Shown piece by piece: positions 7,857 through 16,337 of a DNA stretch of 64,000 nucleotides. This stretch comes from Parvularculaceae bacterium (GTDB lineage Bacteria; Pseudomonadota; Alphaproteobacteria; Caulobacterales; Parvularculaceae). Location: assembly GCA_028284065.1 (NCBI GenBank), contig JANQSJ010000007.1:372001-436000 (forward strand), given 5' to 3'. Below the pieces are notes generated by a model that had not been told where the DNA came from, did not search any database, and was given only the letters and a program-made list of their open reading frames with translations. Numbering within the stretch: the first letter of the stretch is position 1; each line of letters opens with the position of its first letter. Made by a program: the position numbers and the translations under genes.

Positions 7857-9977
7857 ATGCCTTTCGCCCGCCGCCTCACCCTATGCGCCTCGTTTCTCGT
7901 CGCAAGCGGCGGCGCCGTCGCGGCCGCAGCCGCCGATGGCCCCGCCAAGCGCCCCTTCGAAGCCCTTGACGTTTTTGAACTGGAGTACGCGAGCGACCCG
8001 CAAATCTCGCCGGACGGAAGCGATATCGCCTATGTGCGCCGGTCGATGGACGTCATGACCGACACGGCGCGCTCTAACATCTGGCTCCTTTCCGCCGACG
8101 GCGCCTCGCAGCGGCCGCTCTTTCCTGAACCCGGCTCCTACGGCTCGCCGCGCTGGTCGCCCGACGGCGACCGCCTCGCCTATGTGGCGAAGGCATCGGG
8201 CGAAGGCCGCGGCGCGGAGATATTCGTCCGCTACATGGACGACGGAACGACCGTCGCCATCACCAATCTGCCGGAGAGCCCGGGCGGCCTCGCCTGGTCG
8301 CCGGACGGAACGCAGATCGCCTTCGCCATGTTTGTCCAGGATGACGGGCTCACGCTCGCCAAGCCGCCGAAAAAGCCGGAAGGGGCGAAATGGGCCGAGC
8401 CGGTGAAGGTCATCGACCAGATGGTCTATCGCCGCGACGGCTCCGGTTATGCGCGGCCGGGCTCGCGGCATGTCTTCGTCGTCTCCGCGGACGGGGGCAC
8501 ACCGCGCCGGCTCACCGACGGCGCCTTTGATCACGGGTCGATAGAGTGGTCAGCTGACGGAGCGTCAATCCTCTTTTCGGCGAACCGCAATGACGATCAC
8601 GAACTGGACCCGGTGGAAAGCGACATCTTCTCGATGTCGCTCGCCGATAAGTCCGTTACCCGGCTAACCGACCGCGACGGCCCTGACACAGGTCCGACCC
8701 TGTCGCCGGACGGCAAGCGCATCGCGTATCTCGGGTTCGACGACAAGCGCCTCGGCTATCATGGCGTCAAGGCCTATGTGATGAATACGGACGGCTCGGG
8801 CGTGCGGGACGTATCGGGCGCCTTCGACCGGTCGATCGACGACATCTCCTGGATGGGGAACGAGGCGCTCCTCATCCAGTATGACGATCGCGGCCGGACG
8901 CTTCTCGGACGCCTGGACTTTGACGGAAAGGTGACGCCCCTCATCAAGGACATTGGCGGGACGGCCATCGGGCGCCCCTACACCAGCGGCGGCTTCACCG
9001 CCACAGATACGGGCGTCGTCGCCTATACGAGCGGGCGCTCTAACCGGCCGGCGGACATCGCCATCCTGCGCGCCGACAAGACCGCTCGCCGGCTGACGCG
9101 GCTGAACGATGACCTCGCTGCGGACATCGCCTTCGGCGACGTGGAGGAGCTCACCTGGAAATCGTCCGCGGACGACCTTGAGGTGCAGGGCTGGATCCTA
9201 AAGCCGCCCCAGTTCGATCCGTCGACAAAATATCCAATGATACTGGAGATTCATGGCGGGCCATTCGCCGCCTATGGGCCGCAATTCTCCGCGGAGGCGC
9301 AGCTCTATGCGGCGGCCGGCTATGTGGTGCTCTATACGAACCCCCGCGGCTCGACGAGCTATGGCGCGGACTTCGCCAATGAGATCCACCATAATTATCC
9401 GGGTCAGGATTATGATGACCTCATGTCCGGCGTCGACGCGCTCATCGCCAAGGGCTATGTGGACAAGGATCAGCTCTTCGTCACCGGCGGCTCCGGCGGC
9501 GGGGTTCTTTCCGCCTGGATCGTCGGCAAGACCGGCCGCTTCGCCGCGGCCGCGGTCGCCAAGCCGGTCATCAACTGGACGAGCTTCGCACTGACCGCGG
9601 ACGGCTACCCGTTCTTCTACAAGTACTGGTTCGACAAGCCGCCATGGGAGGACAATGAGGCCTACTGGAAGCGTTCGCCCTTGTCGCTCGTCGGAAACGT
9701 CACGACGCCGACAATGCTCATCACCGGCGAGGCGGATTATCGCACGCCAATGTCGGAGACGGAGCAGTTCTACCAGGCGCTGAAACTGCGTGAAGTAGAG
9801 ACTGCGATGGTGCGCGTGCCGGGCGCGTCGCACCTTATCGCCGGGCGGCCGTCCAACCTCGTCGCCAAGGTCGGGAACATTCTCGGCTGGTTCGACAAAT
9901 ACCGGACGGACGCAGGAGACGCGGACGGCGTCGACGCGGAAGCCGCCGAAAGCGACGAGGCGTCGGCGTCGGAGTAG
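7857..9977 (+). CDS. S9-family serine peptidase (prolyl oligopeptidase type)
   Basis: 706 aa with a signal peptide (cleavage probably after VAAAAA, about residue 28), so periplasmic or secreted. Residues about 40-400 are a beta-propeller with WD40-like PD40 repeats (ISPDGSDIAYV, WSPDGDRLAYV, WSPDGTQIAFA, LSPDGKRIAYL). The C-terminal alpha/beta-hydrolase domain carries the triad Ser546 (TGGSGGGV), Asp627 (GEADYRTP) and His659 (GASHLI). Such enzymes release dipeptides or acyl-amino acids from short peptides and probably feed amino-acid uptake. It is transcribed divergently from the acylase across a 212-bp gap. The C-terminal 25 residues are acidic and low in complexity. Confidence 0.92.
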   Translation: MPFARRLTLCASFLVASGGAVAAAAADGPAKRPFEALDVFELEYASDPQISPDGSDIAYVRRSMDVMTDTARSNIWLLSADGASQRPLFPEPGSYGSPRWSPDGDRLAYVAKASGEGRGAEIFVRYMDDGTTVAITNLPESPGGLAWSPDGTQIAFAMFVQDDGLTLAKPPKKPEGAKWAEPVKVIDQMVYRRDGSGYARPGSRHVFVVSADGGTPRRLTDGAFDHGSIEWSADGASILFSANRNDDHELDPVESDIFSMSLADKSVTRLTDRDGPDTGPTLSPDGKRIAYLGFDDKRLGYHGVKAYVMNTDGSGVRDVSGAFDRSIDDISWMGNEALLIQYDDRGRTLLGRLDFDGKVTPLIKDIGGTAIGRPYTSGGFTATDTGVVAYTSGRSNRPADIAILRADKTARRLTRLNDDLAADIAFGDVEELTWKSSADDLEVQGWILKPPQFDPSTKYPMILEIHGGPFAAYGPQFSAEAQLYAAAGYVVLYTNPRGSTSYGADFANEIHHNYPGQDYDDLMSGVDALIAKGYVDKDQLFVTGGSGGGVLSAWIVGKTGRFAAAAVAKPVINWTSFALTADGYPFFYKYWFDKPPWEDNEAYWKRSPLSLVGNVTTPTMLITGEADYRTPMSETEQFYQALKLREVETAMVRVPGASHLIAGRPSNLVAKVGNILGWFDKYRTDAGDADGVDAEAAESDEASASE

Positions 9978-10081
9978 ACTGCGCGCCGGTTTGTCTCGGA
10001 AACGTCAAAGTCGGCGGGTAGACGGGCCTTACGTGATTGCCCGTTCCCGCTCCCGCCGCTGACCGCCCGAAAGGCTCTCCC

Positions 10082-11665
10082 ATGCGCCCACGCTTCCCCG
10101 CCATCTCGCTTCTTATTTTGTCCGCGGCGGCGGCCTGCGCGAGCGATGACGCGCCGTCCGCAACGGAGACATCGACGATCGCCGCAGCGCCCCGCGGGAA
10201 GACGACCCTCGGGGATGTCGCGCGCAACCCCTATTTCATCGCCGCCCGGGAGGCGATCGCGCAGCGCAGGTCGGTCAAGCGAATTGACGGGCCGGCGAAG
10301 AACGCGATCATCTTTCTCGCCGACGGCATGGGGCCGACGACCGTCACCGCCGCGCGCATCTATGACGGACAGACGCGCGGCGAAGCGGGCGAAGAGAATT
10401 ATCTCGCCTTTGAACGGATGCCGCATCTCGCCCTCGCCAAGACCTACAACACCGACGCGCAAACGCCCGATTCCGCCGGCACCATGTCGGCCATCGTCAC
10501 CGGCGTGAAGACGAAGATCGGCGTCATCTCAGTGACCGACGCCGCCGTTCGCGGGGAGTGCGCCTCGTCGAAGGACGCTAGCGCGCCGACCCTCGTGGAG
10601 CTCGCCGAGGAAGCAGGCATGGCGACGGGCGTCATCTCGACGGCGCGCCTTACCCATGCGACCCCCGCCGCGACGTACGCCCACAGCCCTGACCGCAACT
10701 GGGAGCGCGACACCACCTTGCCCGACGAGGCCGTGGAAAACGGGTGCAAGGATATCGCAAGCCAACTTATCGATTTTCCGTATGGAGACGGGCTTGAGGT
10801 CGCAATGGGCGGCGGACGGTCAAACTTCCTGCCCGCGGACGTCGCCGACCCGGAAGACGAGGGCGCAAGCGGCGGCCGCAAGGACGGCCGACACCTAATT
10901 GCGGAATGGACGGCGAAATCCGACGCCCATGTGTCGATTTTCGACAGAAAGGGCTTTGACGCTCTCAATACGGAAGATGCGCCCTTCGTTCTCGGGCTTT
11001 TCGAACGCGGCCACATGGAGTACGAAGCCGATCGCGCGAGCGACGCGGGCGGCGAGCCCTCCCTCGCCGAGATGACGCGGTTCGCCATCGAGCGCCTCGC
11101 GCGTGAGGACAAGGGTTATGTGCTCGTCGTCGAGGCTGGCCGCGTCGACCACGCGCACCACGCAGGCAACGCCGCGCGCGCCCTGCGCGACGCGCAGGCG
11201 TTTTCCGATGCGGTCGCAGTCGCCCTCGACATGACCTCTCCAAAAGAAACGCTCGTCATCGCAACCGCTGACCATGGCCATACGCTGACGTTTGCCGGCT
11301 ACCCCATCAAGGGCAACAATATTCTTGGACTCGTCCGTACGCCCAAAGGCGCTTTTGGCGGCCCATTCGCGCGGGCGGCTGACGGCAAGCCGTATACGAC
11401 CCTTGGGTACGCGAACGGTCCGGGGTCGGTCATGCTTGCGCTGAAGAACGCAAAGCGCGCCGCGCCAACGCGCGAAGACGTCGCCGGCATCAGTTATCGC
11501 CAGCAAGCGACCATCCCGCTCGGCTCGGAGACCCATGGCGGCCAGGACGTGCCGATCTACGCCTCAGGCCCGAACGCCTACCTCTTCGACGGCACGGTGG
11601 AGCAAAACTATATCTTCCACGTCGTCGACGACGCCTTGCGGCTGAGGACCAGGGCGAGCAGGTAA
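10082..11665 (+). CDS. Alkaline phosphatase (PhoA family), probable lipoprotein
   Basis: 527-aa periplasmic phosphomonoesterase of the alkaline phosphatase superfamily; it frees inorganic phosphate from organic esters. Metal and active-site blocks are present in order: IIFLADGMGPTTVTAAR, DSAGTMSAIVTG with Asp130 and nucleophile Ser131, VVEAGRVDHAHHAGNAARAL, ATADHGHTLTF and ETHGGQDVPIYASGP. The N-terminus MRPRFPAISLLILSAAAACAS is a signal sequence ending in a weak lipobox (AAAC), so anchoring is likely but not certain. The start at 10082 is chosen because the signal sequence begins there; an in-frame ATG at 10037 would add 15 unlikely residues. No Pho box was identified. Confidence 0.9.
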   Translation: MRPRFPAISLLILSAAAACASDDAPSATETSTIAAAPRGKTTLGDVARNPYFIAAREAIAQRRSVKRIDGPAKNAIIFLADGMGPTTVTAARIYDGQTRGEAGEENYLAFERMPHLALAKTYNTDAQTPDSAGTMSAIVTGVKTKIGVISVTDAAVRGECASSKDASAPTLVELAEEAGMATGVISTARLTHATPAATYAHSPDRNWERDTTLPDEAVENGCKDIASQLIDFPYGDGLEVAMGGGRSNFLPADVADPEDEGASGGRKDGRHLIAEWTAKSDAHVSIFDRKGFDALNTEDAPFVLGLFERGHMEYEADRASDAGGEPSLAEMTRFAIERLAREDKGYVLVVEAGRVDHAHHAGNAARALRDAQAFSDAVAVALDMTSPKETLVIATADHGHTLTFAGYPIKGNNILGLVRTPKGAFGGPFARAADGKPYTTLGYANGPGSVMLALKNAKRAAPTREDVAGISYRQQATIPLGSETHGGQDVPIYASGPNAYLFDGTVEQNYIFHVVDDALRLRTRASR

Positions 11666-11895
11666 TCTTGTCCGGGCATCGCGTCCGCGCCCCTTCTTGG
11701 CCTTGGACGACGCATATGAGCAGGCATGCTTGTCCTTGCCGCAGCGTCACGTCCGACGCACGCGGCGAAGCGTCGTCGGGTCAACGCCGCTCAGCTTCGC
11801 CGCATGCGCAGTTGCGGTAAGCCGCGTCACGATTGTCCCACATGTTGTCGCCTGCGGACGTCCGTCGACTGCAGCATCGAATTGGCGGGGCCCTG

Positions 11896-13107
11896 ATGAA
11901 CCATAGAGATCTCGTCGCTTCGGCGACGCACGGCGCTACGGACGCCCGCGAGAGAATTCAGTCGCTCGACTTCATCCGCGGCGTCGCCGTCCTTGGCATG
12001 CTCGTCGCTAATGTCCCATGGCTCGCCGGCGATTCGATGTCGCGCGTGTACGACCCCGATCCGACAAGCGTCGCCGCATGGCTGTTGCAGTATCTTGTCT
12101 TTGACCAACGGTTTATGCCGCTCTTCGCCATGTTGTTCGGCGCAAGCCTATACCTGCTTTCCGGCAGATACACCAATGACGGAGCGTTTTACCGTTACTT
12201 TTTGCGCCGAATGGCCATTTTGTTCTGCTTCGGCGTCGCGCACGCCTATCTATTGTGGCCAGGCGATATTCTGATCACCTATTCAGTATGCGGCCCGATC
12301 CTTCTCCTGTTCCGCAGGCGCGATCCATGGACGCTGATAACGTTCGGCGTGCTTCTTAACGTCGTCAATCTGACGTTCGGACAATGGCCTGATCTTTACT
12401 ACAGCACGATCGACCGCGCCCTGTTTTCCTGGTGGGTGGAAATCGGCGAGCCGCCCTCGACAATCGTTGAAGCCTACGCCGGGAGCTATCTGCAGTTACT
12501 GGAATATAACGCCTGGAGAAATCAGTTCATCCAATGGACGGCGCTGCCGCATTTCAGGATCTGGAACTCTTTAGGCTTGATGCTCATTGGGATGGGATTG
12601 TTCCGGTTGGGCGTCCTTCAAGGGCTCAAATCAAAAGACTTTTACCGCAGTCTGCTCATCTACAGTCTCACGCTGAGCGCGCCGCTCGTGGCGTATGGCG
12701 TCCTTGCGCGGATCGGCATGAACGAGTCCGTCGGTCCCTATTTCGGCTTCACCGCCAAGCTGCCGCTTGAAAACATCACGTTCCGCGCGGGCTGCGCTGT
12801 CATGTCTCTCGCGATCATCGCGAGCGTGCATCTTGGCGTCGATCACATTGCCAGCGCGGTAAGGCGGCCCGTCGAAGCTATCGGTCGGATGGCGCTGACG
12901 AACTACCTGTTTCATTCCGTTTTCTTTCTGACCGTCTTCCATGGATTGAAACTGTTTCCATACGACTCTCTTGATCACGATGCGCTGCTCATTTTCGTCG
13001 TCATCGTCTGGACCATCCAACTTGCGCTTAGCCGCCTATGGCTGAAACGTTTTCGCCAGGGTCCGATCGAGCGCCTGTGGCGATTGCTCTCCGGTTCCAA
13101 GCCTTGA
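11896..13107 (+). CDS. DUF418-domain membrane protein
   Basis: About 403 aa with around eight to ten hydrophobic segments. The N-terminal signature IQSLDFIRGVAVLGMLVANV and the C-terminal region IGRMALTNYLFHS identify the DUF418/YeiB group, related to membrane acyltransferases and of unknown substrate. The frame opens with TTG at 11833 and has another ATG at 11842; 11896 is preferred since a G-rich stretch lies just before it and it places the conserved motif near residue 20. The 230-bp gap upstream shows no clear terminator for the phosphatase gene. Codon use is somewhat less GC-biased than in neighbours, as is common for membrane proteins. Confidence 0.8.
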   Translation: MNHRDLVASATHGATDARERIQSLDFIRGVAVLGMLVANVPWLAGDSMSRVYDPDPTSVAAWLLQYLVFDQRFMPLFAMLFGASLYLLSGRYTNDGAFYRYFLRRMAILFCFGVAHAYLLWPGDILITYSVCGPILLLFRRRDPWTLITFGVLLNVVNLTFGQWPDLYYSTIDRALFSWWVEIGEPPSTIVEAYAGSYLQLLEYNAWRNQFIQWTALPHFRIWNSLGLMLIGMGLFRLGVLQGLKSKDFYRSLLIYSLTLSAPLVAYGVLARIGMNESVGPYFGFTAKLPLENITFRAGCAVMSLAIIASVHLGVDHIASAVRRPVEAIGRMALTNYLFHSVFFLTVFHGLKLFPYDSLDHDALLIFVVIVWTIQLALSRLWLKRFRQGPIERLWRLLSGSKP

Positions 13108-13374
13108 TCCGCCTAAAACGCTCGCCATCGCATCGGCGCAAAAGCTCGACCATCACGCCACGCCGCGCCGATCCTGCCGCACCGATCCTGACGCCAATAC
13201 TTAAGCCGACGTCCGTTTGCGCCGCGATTGACGGAACGTGATCGGCGACGAAGAATGCCTCCGGGCCGCGAGAACGCGCCCCGCGGCTTAACTGCCGGGA
13301 TGGCGATCTTCGAGCATGGCGCCGGCAATGTTATCCGACTATGGAGGCCGAGTGATTATTGCGGGAGGGGAATG

Positions 13375-13989
13375 ATGACCTTTGACAAAGGCAGGGCGGC
13401 GCGCGCGCTGCTTATCATCGCAATAGTGCAATTTGCTGTCTTCGCAGTGTTGTTCGCCGGCAATTTTCCGGCGGCGCCGCGCTATCTCGGCTTCAAGGAC
13501 TTGGGCGCGGTGTCTCCGACGGCCTGGGGCGCGGCCACCGCGGTCGCCATTCTCTACGTCGCCTGGGCGGCGACGCTCTTGCCCGTCCGCTATTATCTCT
13601 TCCGGCTCGATCTCCTGAAAGCGCTTGCGGTGTTCGCGGCGCTACTCGCCGGCGTCGTTGAGGAGGTGGTCTTCCGCAGGCTTGTCATGGACTGGCTGTT
13701 CGAGCGGGGCTACGGGATCGCGCCGCAGATCATCGCCTCGGCGGTAGGCTTCGGCGCAGTGCATCTCTTCTGGGGCGTCAGGCGGCTCGCCGCAGGCATC
13801 AACGCGTTCCTGTCGACGACCATCCTCGGCGCCGCCCTCGCCTGTGTTTACCTCCTGTCGGACCGCAGTCTTGCGCCGGTCGTCATCGCCCACTGCATCA
13901 TCAGCGGCCTGATCGAGCCCGGCCTCGTTATCGCCGCGGCGGAGGACCGCCTTGGCGCATGGCGCGAACGGGAGAGCGAGGGCGCCTAG
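13375..13989 (+). CDS. CPBP-family intramembrane metalloprotease homologue
   Basis: 204-aa membrane protein with about six hydrophobic segments. It contains the CPBP (Abi/CAAX protease-like) motifs: EEVVFRR for the glutamate pair and arginine, GAVHLFWG with the first conserved histidine, and VIAHCIISG with the second. The motifs are intact, so it could be active; eukaryotic relatives cut prenylated proteins, while bacterial roles include peptide processing and bacteriocin immunity. A GGAGG at 13364-13368 lies six bases before the ATG at 13375; the ATG at 13372 is three bases away and less likely. It converges with the next gene, their ends overlapping by 4 bp. Confidence 0.8.
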   Translation: MTFDKGRAARALLIIAIVQFAVFAVLFAGNFPAAPRYLGFKDLGAVSPTAWGAATAVAILYVAWAATLLPVRYYLFRLDLLKALAVFAALLAGVVEEVVFRRLVMDWLFERGYGIAPQIIASAVGFGAVHLFWGVRRLAAGINAFLSTTILGAALACVYLLSDRSLAPVVIAHCIISGLIEPGLVIAAAEDRLGAWRERESEGA

Positions 13990-14705
13990 GCGTCAATTCT
14001 GTTGAGAGCGCGCCGCTCAATCCCGTCGACAATGGCGATGCCCGGCCAGATCAGGAAGTAGACGGGCCCGAGCAGGACCGCGATTTCGCTCGGCGCGGCC
14101 GCAGCGCTGATGACGACCAAAAGCGCGACGATTACGTGGACGCGCGCGCCGTTGATCGCCGACTGGGTGAGGACGCGCTCTTGCGGCGAAAGCTCCATGC
14201 GTTCGGCCTGACTGCGGGCATGGCCGTAAAGCATGGCGAAGACCACAAAAATTGAAGCGTAGGCCAACGAATAGAAGATCATGGCGAGGCGCCCTTCCTC
14301 CAGCGTCATGACGGCGTAAATCGGCTGCGCCTCGCTGAAGTCGAACGTCGCGAATCTGACGACGAAGCCCATGATGAATTTCAGCGGATAGGCGAGGGAA
14401 AAGATCAGGAACAGGAGGACCGAGTTCAGGAACACTGTCTTCCCGTCCATCAAGTCATACCGCCGGAAGAAGACGTAGTGCGTGTTCCAGATCACGAGCA
14501 TGATCGCAAAACAGAAGCCGGTGGCCAGAACGTCCCGCCAGAGCGCGGCGAGTTCGGAAAACGTCGTCGGCACGACCGGCGCAGCGATAAGGGCGAGCGC
14601 CAGGGCGAAAACAATATCCGACAGGTTTTCGATGCGCGACACGTCCGGACTTCGCCAGACGAAGTGCGATTCTCCCTTCTTCGTATCTCTGACAGCGCCC
14701 CGCAT
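13986..14705 (-). CDS. TMEM175-family membrane protein, potential ion channel
   Basis: About 239 aa with six hydrophobic segments. The first is preceded by SRIENLSDIVFALALALI, which fits the R..xxFSD signature of TMEM175 (DUF1211) proteins; in characterised members this forms the pore of a potassium-permeable channel. The central segments and IWNTHYVFFRRYDLMDG loop also fit. Phenylalanine of FSD is replaced here by leucine (LSD), a variation seen within the family. The frame stays open to 14822, but that would overlap the gene upstream by 58 bp, so the ATG at 14705 is preferred; its ribosome-binding sequence is weak. Confidence 0.72.
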   Translation of the reverse strand: MRGAVRDTKKGESHFVWRSPDVSRIENLSDIVFALALALIAAPVVPTTFSELAALWRDVLATGFCFAIMLVIWNTHYVFFRRYDLMDGKTVFLNSVLLFLIFSLAYPLKFIMGFVVRFATFDFSEAQPIYAVMTLEEGRLAMIFYSLAYASIFVVFAMLYGHARSQAERMELSPQERVLTQSAINGARVHVIVALLVVISAAAAPSEIAVLLGPVYFLIWPGIAIVDGIERRALNRIDA

Positions 14706-14764
14706 TGCCTGAAGAGCATCCCACGAATTGCTCGCGATCGGCAATCCGCCGGAGGCGTTGGCTC

Positions 14765-15502
14765 CTACCCCCCTAGCCCGCCGCGCGGCTTCAGGCCGCG
14801 GCGGAGGCGCCAGTAGGGCCACAGGAACGCGACCGCCATCGCGGCCTTAAGCGCGAAATCGGTCGCCATCCAGTTAAGCCACGGGACCGACGAGGACCAA
14901 TAGGCGACGCCATAAAACAAAGTGACGTGCACGGCGTATCCGGCGAGCAACGCATAGAGCGGCGCGCGCCACCAGTCGGTTCCGCCGCGCAGGACGTCGA
15001 AGAGCCCGACCGCCATGTACTGTCCCATCATCGCAGCGAGAACGAAGGCGGCGATGTAACGCGCCGCCGGCAAATCGCCGGGCGCGAGATCCGGCGCCAA
15101 ATACGCAATCCCGGCGAAGGCGGCGAAGGCGGCGAGCCCCCAGGCCGCGGTAATCGCCCGCGCGGCCTCGTCGCCGCCGAAGCGCCGCGCCATCAGGACC
15201 CCCGCCATCGCCCCGAACGCCATGAAGATATCGCCGCGGCTCAGCCAGTTGCCGGGCCGCATCGCCTCCATCGGGAAATAGTGGTCGAGGGCGCGCACCG
15301 GAATGTCGACCGTAAGAAATGACGCGATGAGGATCGGCAACATAAGCGCCGTCAGCACCGCTAGCCGCGTGAAGCCCACAAGAAAGCCGCCGATCGCGGC
15401 GAGGAGCCGCTGCATCGGCGTGGCGCGTTCGCGATGGGATTCAACGGGCGGCGCGACTTCCATGGAAGAGCCCTCAAGCCTTTGTTTGGCCGGGGCCGCC
15501 AT
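14765..15502 (-). CDS. Multi-pass membrane protein, possibly VUT/DUF165 transporter-like
   Basis: 245 aa with about six hydrophobic segments. The arrangement RYIAAFVLAAMMGQYMAVGLFDVLRGG followed by a WWRAPLYALLAGY helix and a final TDFALKAAMAVAFLWPYWRL helix recalls the vitamin/queuosine-precursor uptake (VUT) proteins, but the match is loose and I cannot confirm the family. Two starts are possible: 15502 (MAAPAK, with GGAG six bases upstream) and 15463 (MEVAPP, with GAGGG seven bases upstream). It lies 14 bp downstream of rpmB on the same strand and so may share its transcript. Confidence 0.6.
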   Translation of the reverse strand: MAAPAKQRLEGSSMEVAPPVESHRERATPMQRLLAAIGGFLVGFTRLAVLTALMLPILIASFLTVDIPVRALDHYFPMEAMRPGNWLSRGDIFMAFGAMAGVLMARRFGGDEAARAITAAWGLAAFAAFAGIAYLAPDLAPGDLPAARYIAAFVLAAMMGQYMAVGLFDVLRGGTDWWRAPLYALLAGYAVHVTLFYGVAYWSSSVPWLNWMATDFALKAAMAVAFLWPYWRLRRGLKPRGGLGG

Positions 15503-15516
15503 GAACCGCTCCGGCG

Positions 15517-15798
15517 TCAGCCGGCAGCCTTCGCCAGTTCGCGCTTGATTTTCAAGGCCGCCGGCGAAAGCTGCGCTTCCTTCGCCTTCAACAGGAAGGC
15601 GTCCAGCCCGCCCATGTGGTCCACCGAGCGCAGCGCCGAGGCCGCGACGCGCATCTTGAAGCCGCGCCCCAGCCGGTCGGAGTGCAACGTGACGTCACAC
15701 AGGTTCGGCAGCCAGCGCCGCCGGGTCTTGTTATTGGCGTGGGAGACGTTGTTGCCCGCCATCGGGCCAATGCCCGTCAATTCGCACCGGCGCGCCAT
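15517..15798 (-). CDS. rpmB: 50S ribosomal protein L28
   Basis: 93 aa, the expected length in alphaproteobacteria. The N-terminus [20 protein letters not shown] and the following [19 protein letters not shown] are diagnostic of bacterial L28. The start has ACCAG/ATGGAGC sequence upstream on its strand, giving a modest ribosome-binding site. Upstream of it (above 15798) lies the repeat-rich gene-free stretch. Only the single N-terminal Cys of the ancestral zinc-binding set is at its usual place, so this is probably the zinc-independent form. Confidence 0.96.
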   Translation of the reverse strand: MARRCELTGIGPMAGNNVSHANNKTRRRWLPNLCDVTLHSDRLGRGFKMRVAASALRSVDHMGGLDAFLLKAKEAQLSPAALKIKRELAKAAG

Positions 15799-15937
15799 GG
15801 CCGTCGCTCCATCTGGTTAACGGGACGCGCTTGCGTCCCTCATGAATTCGAAGCGCGGTGGGTAATTCGGCAGGGCTGCGGTGTCAATGAAGCTCATTGA
15901 ATCGCGGGCGTCGCCATATTCCAAAGCTCCATCCGGT

Positions 15938-16155
15938 CCTCATCCTGAGGAGCAAGCCTTTAGGCTTGCGTCTCGAAGGATGCCAGCGAGCGAATGCGCC
16001 TATCGACATCCTTCGAGACGCATCGCTCATACCAAGCTGCGCTGACCTTGACTCATAAAAACTGCCCGAAGCCCTGCAAAACAAGGTCGACCTTTCAAAC
16101 CGAACCGTTGGACGTCAGCTCAGCTTGGTAATGCGCGATGCTCCTCAGGATGAGG
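15938..16155. repeat. Nested inverted repeats: two copies of a palindromic element, one interrupted
   Basis: Left copy, 15938-15982, runs from CCTCATCCTGAGGAGCA through a hairpin (AAGCCT/AGGCTT, 15954-15967) to CGTCTCGAAGGATG. An inverted second copy has its halves at 16007-16020 (CATCCTTCGAGACG) and 16139-16155 (TGCTCCTCAGGATGAGG). The outer arms match over 17 of 17 bases, the inner arms over 14 of 14. The second copy is split by about 110 bp. Elements with these arm sequences occur between genes in many alphaproteobacteria (from memory). The whole gene-free stretch is 15799-16337; outside the repeats I see nothing recognisable in it. Confidence 0.85.
16021..16138. mobile_element. Putative MITE-like insert inside the repeat
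   Basis: The insert is bounded by inverted arms TACCAAGCTGCGCTGAC (16030-16046) and GTCAGCTCAGCTTGGTA (16114-16130), 16 of 17 bases complementary. The similarity continues outwards as GCATCGCTCA on the left and its near complement ATGCGCGATGC on the right. About 67 bp lie between the arms, with no coding capacity. Removing the insert rejoins an uninterrupted palindromic repeat, which is why I read it as an insertion. No transposase is present in the window, so any movement would need one supplied in trans. Confidence 0.5.
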
Positions 16156-16337
16156 CGGTCGAACAGGGAAAAAAGGCCCTTAGATCGATGAAGGATTTGA
16201 TGTAGCCGGCCGCCCGCTGCGCTCAGCATTTCCTGCCCCGACCGCCCAAGACTGGCGCTTCGACCAATCGCAACCTAGGTGAAGGACGCGTCCTGCCGTT
16301 CGGTCCGGGCGAAAGCGTCTCTAAGGAAAGCGTGGCC

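Noticed and set aside
15884-16084. 66-codon minus-strand frame
   Set aside because: It lies wholly inside the nested inverted repeats and its residues are simply the translated repeat.
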